A stretch of DNA of 29,110 nt from JALENY01 sp036310185 (lineage in GTDB: Bacteria > Bacillota > Clostridia > Lachnospirales > Lachnospiraceae): the NCBI GenBank assembly GCA_036310185.1, contig JAXJSH010000076.1, positions 1-29,110 of the forward strand, read 5' to 3'. Below the pieces are notes generated by a model. It was not told the DNA's origin. It saw only the letters and a list, made by a program, of their open reading frames with translations, and did not search any database. Made by a program: the position numbers and the translations under genes. Below are positions 23,193 through 29,110 of this stretch, piece by piece (the stretch's first letter is position 1; every line of letters starts with the position of its first letter).

Positions 23193-24530
23193 ATGAGTCA
23201 TCCAAATGTGATGTATGACCAGCAGACGCGGGAAATGGAATTAGCCGATATCTGCAGGGACATGCTGGCCAATGCGCGCAATGAATTATATTTGAATATG
23301 CGTTTTCTGGATGTGTCGTTGTCAGGCCTTGCTTTTGTGCCGGATGACCGGGTGATTCCCGCCGGGACAGATGGTTCAGTCCTGCTTTTTCATGGGGATT
23401 CACTGGCAAATCTGTACCGTCGGGGACGCGAACAGATCAATCGTCTGTATCTGCACAGCCTGATGCATTGTCTGTTTTGTCATATGTACCATAAAAAACA
23501 GAGGGACGAAACCATCTGGAATCTGGCCTGTGACATGGCCGTGGAATATACGCTGGATCATCTGTATCTGAGATGCATCCATCTGCCGCAGACCATTTTC
23601 CGAAGGGAATGGTATCAGAGACTGGAAAAGGGAAATCGTACTTTGACGGCTGAGTACATTTACCGGTGTCTGGTGTTGGAACAGCCGGACCGACAGCTGC
23701 TTTTGCGGCTGGAACGGGAGTTTCGCCGGGATGACCACAGTCCCTGGGATCAGGCGGACAGGAAGCCGAATCCCAATGAGAATCAGCAGAAAAAGTGGGA
23801 AGATGCCCGTGAGCGTATGCAGACCGAGATGGAAACTTTTTCAAAAGAGGCTTCCGATGAGTTCCGCAGTCTGACGGAGCAGGTTCAGGTGGAAAACAGG
23901 AAACGGTACGACTACAAAGAATTTCTGCGTAAGTTTTCGGTTTTAAAAGAGGAAATGAAGGTGGATATGGATTCTTTCGATTATATTTTTTATAATTATG
24001 GGATGAATCTGTACGGCAACATGCCGCTGATCGAGCATCTGGAGACCAGAGAAGAACAGCGGGTAGAAGATTTTATCATTGTCATTGACACTTCCATGTC
24101 CTGCAAAGGAGAACTGGTGCGCCGATTTTTGGAGGAGACCTACAGTGTGCTCAGCGAATCCGAAAGCTTTTCCCGAAAAATCAATATCCATATCATTCAG
24201 TGTGATGACCGGGTGCAGGAAGATGTGGTGATCCAGAGCCGGGAAGCGCTGAAAGACTATATGGATCATTTTATGGTACGCGGTGAGGGCGGAACGGATT
24301 TTCGTCCCGCATTTTCCTATGTGGAAGAACTGAAACAGAAAAAGATGTTTGGAAAACTGAAGGGGCTGATATATTTTACGGACGGTTACGGTACATTTCC
24401 GGCAAAAAAGCCGGAGTATGAGACTGCCTTTGTATTTATGAAAGACGATTACCGGGATGTGGATGTGCCCCCGTGGGCCATCAAGCTGATCCTGGAATCA
24501 GATGACTTTTTACAGGACAATATATTGTGA
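23193..24530 (+). CDS. VWA-domain protein with degenerate metallopeptidase-like N-terminus (DUF2201-like)
   Basis: A 445-residue cytoplasmic protein. The N-terminal half resembles the putative metallopeptidase domain found with VWA domains. A helix at 86-100 carries HSLMH (His88, His92) plus His97, where an active enzyme would have HExxH. The Glu is Ser89 here, so peptidase activity is doubtful. ETIWNLACDMAVEYTLD follows, as in that family. A charged helical linker spans about 180-260. The C-terminal VWA domain has an intact MIDAS: Asp299-x-Ser301-x-Ser303 (VIDTSMS), Thr368 (EGGTDF) and Asp397 (YFTDG). A frame is open from ATG 23151, but ATG 23193, with GAAAGGGA upstream, fits better. It is the expected partner of the MoxR ATPase downstream. 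Confidence 0.82.
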   Translation: MSHPNVMYDQQTREMELADICRDMLANARNELYLNMRFLDVSLSGLAFVPDDRVIPAGTDGSVLLFHGDSLANLYRRGREQINRLYLHSLMHCLFCHMYHKKQRDETIWNLACDMAVEYTLDHLYLRCIHLPQTIFRREWYQRLEKGNRTLTAEYIYRCLVLEQPDRQLLLRLEREFRRDDHSPWDQADRKPNPNENQQKKWEDARERMQTEMETFSKEASDEFRSLTEQVQVENRKRYDYKEFLRKFSVLKEEMKVDMDSFDYIFYNYGMNLYGNMPLIEHLETREEQRVEDFIIVIDTSMSCKGELVRRFLEETYSVLSESESFSRKINIHIIQCDDRVQEDVVIQSREALKDYMDHFMVRGEGGTDFRPAFSYVEELKQKKMFGKLKGLIYFTDGYGTFPAKKPEYETAFVFMKDDYRDVDVPPWAIKLILESDDFLQDNIL

Positions 24531-24667
24531 GCAAACACTGCACTTTATATAAGAATGGGAGCAGGGATTTTTATTCTGGGCAGACAAAAAAAAGAATTTT
24601 ATTGGGTTAAAACAGCAGAGATAAGAAACCATACAGATATGAATGAAAATACAGGAAAGAGAAAAAT

Positions 24668-26176
24668 ATGAACATCAAACGGGCAAAGGAAGAAATTAAA
24701 AATACAATTGAAGCCTATCTGGCGAAAAATGAATACGGCGAGTACGTGATTCCGGCGATCCGCCAGAGACCGGTACTGCTGCTGGGGGCGCCGGGCATTG
24801 GCAAGACACAGATCATGGAACAGATCGCACAGGAATGCCAGGTTGGACTGGTTTCCTATACCATCACCCACCACACCCGCCAGAGTGCCATCGGCCTGCC
24901 GTTCATCTCAAAAAAGGAGTTCGGCGGAAAAGAGTATGCGATTACAGAATATACCATGAGCGAGATTGTGGCTTCTGTTTATGAAAAAATGGAAAAGACC
25001 GGACGGAAAGAGGGAATTCTGTTCATCGATGAGGTAAACTGCGTGTCGGAGACACTGGCACCGGCCATGCTGCAGTTCCTGCAGTGCAAAACCTTTGGAA
25101 ATCATGCCATTCCCGGTGGATGGATCATTGTGGCGGCAGGCAATCCGCCGGAATACAACAAATCCGTCCGGGAATTTGATGTGGTGACCATGGACCGTGT
25201 GAAAAAAATAGAGGTGGAGCCGGATTATCAGGTGTGGAAAGCGTATGCCTGTAAAGAACAGGTTCATCCGGCAGTGATTTCCTATCTGGATACCAGACCC
25301 CAGCATTTTTACAGGATGGAAACGACCGTGGACGGCAGGGCTTTTGCAACGCCCCGGGGATGGGAAGATCTGTCCCGGATGCTGTCTGTCTATGAAAGTC
25401 TGAATAAGAAGATGGACCGGGATGTGGTGATTCAGTATATCCAGCACGAAAAAATTGCCAAAGACTTTGCCAATTATCTGGAATTGTATGAAAAATATCA
25501 GATGGATTATCAGCTGGAAAAAGTATTTGAAGGTGTGATCGGGGAATCTCTGGCGAAAAAGGCGGCCCATGCTTCCTTTGATGAGCGTCTCAGTGTGGTT
25601 GGTCTTTTGATCAGCCGCTGTACGGAACAGTTTCGAAAAGCCTGTTTTCAGGAACAGATTGTGGAAATGCTGTTTGAAAATCTGAGAGAGGCAAAAGAAG
25701 GGATGCTGGGTGCCTGGAGGGCGCAGCCCCTTGTATTTTTTGAAGATATGGTAAAACAGTTTGAACATACATGGAATCAGATGAGGGAGGCAGAAATACT
25801 CAGCCGTGGGCAGAACCGGGTGTATCATCAGGTGATGAGCCGTCTGGAGACTTATCGAAAAGGTCTGGATGAATCCTGCGAAGCAGACGGGGCACTTGCT
25901 TTTGAGCGGATAAAAACATTTTTTGCCCAGGATCGTGGGCAGCTGGAGGCGGATCAGGAAAAAGGCGGCCGGATGCTGGAATATGCTTTTGATTTTATGG
26001 AAGCCGTGTTCCCGCATGGTCAGGAGATGGTCATTTTTATCACGGAACTGGGTATGAATTATTACAGTGTGAAATTTTTGCAGGAGTACGACTGCGAGCG
26101 TTATTTCAAATACAATAAAAATCTTCTGTTTGAGGACAGCAGCCGCAGGATTGAGGCCAGATTGAGAGAATTGTAG
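24668..26176 (+). CDS. MoxR-type AAA+ ATPase
   Basis: A 502-residue AAA+ ATPase. Walker A is GAPGIGKT (residues 40-47), Walker B is ILFIDE (Asp121, Glu122), and sensor 1 is VAAGNPPEYN (Asn159), followed by DVVTMDRVKKIEV. The C-terminal half (about 260-502) is helical and family-specific. MoxR ATPases act as chaperones that remodel or insert cofactors into partner proteins, usually with a VWA protein encoded beside them (for example RavA with ViaA). Here the VWA gene lies directly upstream, with a 137-bp gap. A GGAAAGAG-type site precedes the start. The target is unknown; the LRR protein upstream is a candidate. Confidence 0.9.
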   Translation: MNIKRAKEEIKNTIEAYLAKNEYGEYVIPAIRQRPVLLLGAPGIGKTQIMEQIAQECQVGLVSYTITHHTRQSAIGLPFISKKEFGGKEYAITEYTMSEIVASVYEKMEKTGRKEGILFIDEVNCVSETLAPAMLQFLQCKTFGNHAIPGGWIIVAAGNPPEYNKSVREFDVVTMDRVKKIEVEPDYQVWKAYACKEQVHPAVISYLDTRPQHFYRMETTVDGRAFATPRGWEDLSRMLSVYESLNKKMDRDVVIQYIQHEKIAKDFANYLELYEKYQMDYQLEKVFEGVIGESLAKKAAHASFDERLSVVGLLISRCTEQFRKACFQEQIVEMLFENLREAKEGMLGAWRAQPLVFFEDMVKQFEHTWNQMREAEILSRGQNRVYHQVMSRLETYRKGLDESCEADGALAFERIKTFFAQDRGQLEADQEKGGRMLEYAFDFMEAVFPHGQEMVIFITELGMNYYSVKFLQEYDCERYFKYNKNLLFEDSSRRIEARLREL

Positions 26177-26235
26177 GTTTGTTTTTTCGGTTTGGGGACA
26201 TACTGTAGTTATAAAAAGAGCAAGGAGGCGTTGCT

Positions 26236-26913
26236 ATGAAGAAAAAAATAGTTGGAATTTTAACAGGAATCTTAATTGCGGGAACAATTGTGGGGTGTGG
26301 TACAAATGATGGAAAACAGGTGAAGACACAGACCCAGAAGCAGGAAGAGAATGTGGATGAAAATAAAACAAACGGGGATACGGCTGTGACAACGGAAGAA
26401 AATGAAAATACGGCAGCTGCTCCGTCTGAGACATCGGGCACGCCTGCCGAGGATAAGGTTGTGAATGCGGCTGTGCTCAGTGGGGATGAGGCATTTCAGA
26501 TCGCATTGGATGACGCGCAGGTGGCCGGAACGGAAGTGACCAATATGAGGGTCAGACAGGAAACGGAAAACGGAAAAGTGATATATGATGTGGAGTTTTA
26601 TGCCGGTGTCATGGAATACGATTATGAAATAGATGCAGAGACAGGAGCTATTCTGGAAAAAGATATGGAGATTGAGGATGATTTTCAGGCAGTGGATCTG
26701 GCCGTCAGCGTCAGCAAAGAGGAAGCGGTAAAACTTCTGCTTGAGAAGGTTCCGGGTGCATCCGAGCAGAACATTCATATGAAACTGGAAGAGGACGACG
26801 GCCGTGTAGTATATGAAGGCGAAGTTCTCTACGATAAGAAAGAGTATGATTTTGAGATTTCGGCACAGACCGGAGAAATCCTCTCCTGGGAAGTGGAAAA
26901 CTGGAATGAGTAA
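26236..26913 (+). CDS. Lipoprotein with two PepSY domains
   Basis: A 225-residue secreted lipoprotein. The signal peptide ends in IVGC with lipidated Cys21. A Thr/Glu/Asn-rich spacer (about 22-75) follows. Two PepSY-type repeats occupy about 80-150 and 155-225: GDEAFQIALDDA with YDVEFYAGVMEYDYEIDAETGAIL, and SKEEAVKLLLEKV with YEGEVLYDKKEYDFEISAQTGEIL. PepSY domains are thought to inhibit or modulate extracytoplasmic peptidases. AAGGAGG lies 8 nt before the start. It ends at its own terminator and seems independent of the MoxR gene 59 bp upstream, though no clear promoter was found in that gap. Confidence 0.9.
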   Translation: MKKKIVGILTGILIAGTIVGCGTNDGKQVKTQTQKQEENVDENKTNGDTAVTTEENENTAAAPSETSGTPAEDKVVNAAVLSGDEAFQIALDDAQVAGTEVTNMRVRQETENGKVIYDVEFYAGVMEYDYEIDAETGAILEKDMEIEDDFQAVDLAVSVSKEEAVKLLLEKVPGASEQNIHMKLEEDDGRVVYEGEVLYDKKEYDFEISAQTGEILSWEVENWNE

Positions 26914-26921
26914 GGAAAGAG

Positions 26922-26942
26922 GCCGGATAACCGGCTTTTTTT
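26922..26942 (+). terminator. Terminator after the PepSY gene
   Basis: GCCGG ATAA CCGGC followed by seven T residues, beginning 9 bp after the stop codon. Confidence 0.85.
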
Positions 26943-26949
26943 CTTGACA

Positions 26950-26978
26950 TAGACTTTATCTGGGGAATGTGTTATACT
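26950..26978 (+). promoter_or_regulatory. gdpP promoter
   Basis: TAGACT (26950-26955), a 17-bp spacer and TATACT (26973-26978), with an upstream TG giving an extended -10 (TGTTATACT). A TTGACA also occurs at 26944-26949 but is 23 bp away. A leader of about 65 nt with a short GGGCA/TGCCC hairpin leads to gdpP. Confidence 0.6.
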
Positions 26979-27051
26979 GTCAGATAGAAACGGGCAGTGC
27001 CCAGCTTTTTGCTGTTTGCGCTGTGTATATGGATTTTAAGAGGAATACCAT

Positions 27052-29094
27052 ATGAATAGTATTAAATTGAATGGACAATTAAAGACATATTTTAGATGGC
27101 CTCTGTTTCTTACCATCCTCTGGGCAGTGATGGTGATAGGCCTGTTTTTTATTGATATAAAAGCGGGTCTGTTAGGAACCCTGGGTCTTTTGATCTATGG
27201 TATAGCTGCAGGAGTTTTGTATGCCCGAAACCGTTCCATGCTGATGCATGAGCTGATCAGTTTTGCTGCCAGCTACGGACAGGTGCAGAAACAGCTGCTC
27301 AAAGAACTGGTGGTACCCTATGCCCTTATGGATTCCGAAGGAAAAATGCTGTGGATGAATGATGAGTTCATGGAAATCTGTGAAAAAGATAATCATTACC
27401 GCAAAGGAATCAATACGATCTTTCCGGAGATCACAGACAAAGATCTGCCTGGGCAGGAAGCGCAGACAGAAGTTGAGATCGTCTATCAGGACAGAGATTA
27501 TCGAGCTGCACTGGAGCGGGTTTCCGTCGAGGAATTTATGGGCGATGACAGTATGCTGGAGCTTGCAGAGGACAAAAATTATCTGATCGCCTGCTATCTG
27601 TTTGACGAGACAGAGCTGAATCATCTGAAAAAAGAAAAAGAAGAAGAAAAACTGGTATGCGGTCTGATTTATCTTGACAATTACGACGAGGCACTGGAGA
27701 GCGTGGAAGAAGTCAGACGTTCCCTTCTGGTGGCGCTGATCGACCGTAAAATTAACAAGTATTTCAATGAAGTGGACGGTGTGGTCCGCAAGATCGAAAA
27801 AGACAAGTATTTCGTCATGATGCGAAAACGTTCGCTGGAGGCACTTCAGAAAGTGAAGTTCAGCATTCTTGAAGAAGTGAAGACCGTAAATATCGGTAAT
27901 GAGATGGCGGTTACCTTAAGCATCGGTGTCGGCCTAAATGGCGGTACATACAGCCAGAATGCAGAGTACGCCCGCGTTGCCATAGAGCTTGCCCTGGGCC
28001 GCGGCGGAGATCAGGTCGTCGTTAAAAATGGTGAAAATATTTCCTATTATGGAGGAAAATCAGAATCTGTTGAAAAAAATACCCGCGTAAAAGCCCGTGT
28101 AAAAGCCCATGCGCTGAAAGAATTCATGAGCAGCAAGGACCGTGTGGTGGTGATGGGACATAAGATTACGGATGTGGATACGCTGGGTGCAGCCGTTGGC
28201 ATGTACCGTGCGGCCAAGACCATCAATAAGCCGGCCTATATCGTGGTGGACAATCCGCCGCCGTCCATCCGGCCTCTGATGGCAGGATTTTTAAACAATC
28301 CGGATTATGATTCCCATATGTTTGTGACCTGTAAGGAAGCAAAAGATATCGTAGACAACAATACGGTTGTTGTGGTTGTGGATACGAACCGGCCCAGTTA
28401 TACAGAGTGTGAAGAACTGCTTGGCATGACAAAGACCATCGTGGTACTTGACCATCACAGACAGGGCCGTGAAGTCATTCGAAATGCAGTATTGTCCTAT
28501 ATCGAACCCTATGCATCGTCGGCCTGCGAAATGGTTGCGGAAGTTCTTCAGTATTTTGCAGATGAGATTCGTATAAGAAATATTGAGGCCGACTGCATGT
28601 ATGCCGGCATCATGATCGATACCAATAACTTCCTGACAAAAACAGGCGTCCGAACCTTTGAGGCGGCGGCGTTCCTGCGGCGCTGCGGTGCTGATGTGAC
28701 CCGGGTCAGAAAGATGTTCCGGGATAACATGGAAGATTATCGTGCAAAAGCTGCCACCATTGCCCGGGCAGAGACTTTTGAAAATGCATTTGCCATTTCG
28801 GTCTGTCCAAGTGCAGATCTGGACAGCCCCACCGTTATCTGTGCACAGGCGGCAAATGAGCTGCTGAATGTGGTCGGCATAAAAGCTTCTTTTGTAATGA
28901 CGGAGTACAACGACATGATTTATATCAGTGCCCGTGCCATTGATGAAGTGAATGTACAGATCATCATGGAACGTCTCGGCGGCGGCGGTCACATGAACAT
29001 TGCCGGCGCACAGCTGAAGCATCTGTCCATCCGTGAGGCGGTTCATCTGTTGAAGAGCACACTGAAAGAAATGATAGACGAAGGCGATATTTAG
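27052..29094 (+). CDS. gdpP: c-di-AMP phosphodiesterase
   Basis: A 680-residue membrane protein of the GdpP/YybT family, which hydrolyses cyclic di-AMP to pApA and so tunes potassium and osmotic balance and cell-wall stress tolerance. Two membrane helices lie at about 15-57. A PAS-like domain (LLKELVVPYALMDSEGKMLWMN) follows, then a degenerate GGDEF domain (about 200-340, no GGDEF signature). The DHH domain starts near 355 with VVMGHKITDVDTLGAA, followed by VVVVVDTNRPSY and VVLDHHRQG. The C-terminal DHHA1 domain has GGGGHMNIAGAQ. All metal-binding motifs look intact. AGAGGA precedes the start. A ribosome binding site just after its stop suggests a downstream operon partner, often rplI in Firmicutes. 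Confidence 0.96.
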   Translation: MNSIKLNGQLKTYFRWPLFLTILWAVMVIGLFFIDIKAGLLGTLGLLIYGIAAGVLYARNRSMLMHELISFAASYGQVQKQLLKELVVPYALMDSEGKMLWMNDEFMEICEKDNHYRKGINTIFPEITDKDLPGQEAQTEVEIVYQDRDYRAALERVSVEEFMGDDSMLELAEDKNYLIACYLFDETELNHLKKEKEEEKLVCGLIYLDNYDEALESVEEVRRSLLVALIDRKINKYFNEVDGVVRKIEKDKYFVMMRKRSLEALQKVKFSILEEVKTVNIGNEMAVTLSIGVGLNGGTYSQNAEYARVAIELALGRGGDQVVVKNGENISYYGGKSESVEKNTRVKARVKAHALKEFMSSKDRVVVMGHKITDVDTLGAAVGMYRAAKTINKPAYIVVDNPPPSIRPLMAGFLNNPDYDSHMFVTCKEAKDIVDNNTVVVVVDTNRPSYTECEELLGMTKTIVVLDHHRQGREVIRNAVLSYIEPYASSACEMVAEVLQYFADEIRIRNIEADCMYAGIMIDTNNFLTKTGVRTFEAAAFLRRCGADVTRVRKMFRDNMEDYRAKAATIARAETFENAFAISVCPSADLDSPTVICAQAANELLNVVGIKASFVMTEYNDMIYISARAIDEVNVQIIMERLGGGGHMNIAGAQLKHLSIREAVHLLKSTLKEMIDEGDI

Positions 29095-29100
29095 AAATAA

Positions 29101-29106
29101 AAGGAG
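29101..29106 (+). promoter_or_regulatory. Ribosome binding site of a gene beyond the window
   Basis: AAGGAG occurs 6 bp after the gdpP stop, at the right edge. It implies that another gene starts within about 10 nt. In Firmicutes gdpP is often followed by rplI, but this cannot be seen here. Confidence 0.6.
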
Positions 29107-29110
29107 AGAT

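Noticed and set aside
24908..26017. Long minus-strand open frame opposite the MoxR gene
   Set aside because: A shadow of the AAA+ gene with no motif and an unnatural residue composition.
1..29110. CRISPR array, tRNA, rRNA, prophage or transposase gene
   Set aside because: No regularly spaced direct repeats, cloverleaf-like sequence, rRNA motif, or integrase or transposase signature was noticed on either strand.

Overview
The window looks like chromosome of a Gram-positive, low-to-mid GC gut-type Clostridia, most likely Lachnospiraceae. This rests on protein style (LytS/YesN sugar sensing, Fe-S aldo/keto reductase, Rrf2 beside cysK, GdpP), strong AAGGAGG-type ribosome binding sites and lipobox lipoproteins. 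No rRNA, tRNA, CRISPR array, phage gene or transposase gene was seen. All assignments come from reading motifs; no database search was possible.

Layout. 1-480: the C-terminal tail of an unidentified protein, then a decayed AraC-family regulator. 480-3798: a Cof-type HAD phosphatase, an XRE-type membrane regulator with its own palindromic operators, and an aldo/keto reductase with two 4Fe-4S motifs. 3800-4026: a long nested inverted repeat. 4027-6940 (minus strand): a sulfur module of O-acetylhomoserine sulfhydrylase (metY), cysteine synthase (cysK) and an Rrf2/CymR-type regulator; the metY promoter is overlapped by two matching 21-bp operators. 7418-9346: a double-Nudix protein convergent with an RluA/RluD-type pseudouridine synthase. 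9675-10399: a broken EamA/DMT transporter. Two related GATACCAG inverted repeats lie just upstream of the Nudix gene and of the broken transporter.

10472-12442: a promoter and strong terminator define a possible ~110-nt RNA or attenuator ahead of a degV-like gene and a 10-TM metal-exporter-like gene, followed by a terminator. 12592-22013: the main system, a seven-gene monosaccharide sensing and uptake locus. A membrane-anchored sugar-binding protein, a LytS-type kinase, a YesN-type regulator and a XylF-like lipoprotein overlap one another. They are followed by chvE-mmsA-mmsB with its own probably activator-dependent promoter and an attenuator hairpin between chvE and mmsA. This resembles the XylFII-LytS-YesN three-component system described in Clostridium beijerinckii, with an additional binding protein.

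22096-26176: a BspA-type leucine-rich-repeat protein, a VWA protein with a degenerate metallopeptidase-like N-terminus, and a MoxR-type AAA+ ATPase, together a little-characterised MoxR-VWA module. 26236-26913: a two-PepSY lipoprotein ending at a terminator. 27052-29094: the c-di-AMP phosphodiesterase gdpP, followed by the ribosome binding site of a gene beyond the window. The best candidates for undescribed biology are the LRR-VWA-MoxR module, the four-gene sugar-sensing operon with two binding proteins, the paired GATACCAG repeats, and the RNA/attenuator before degV.
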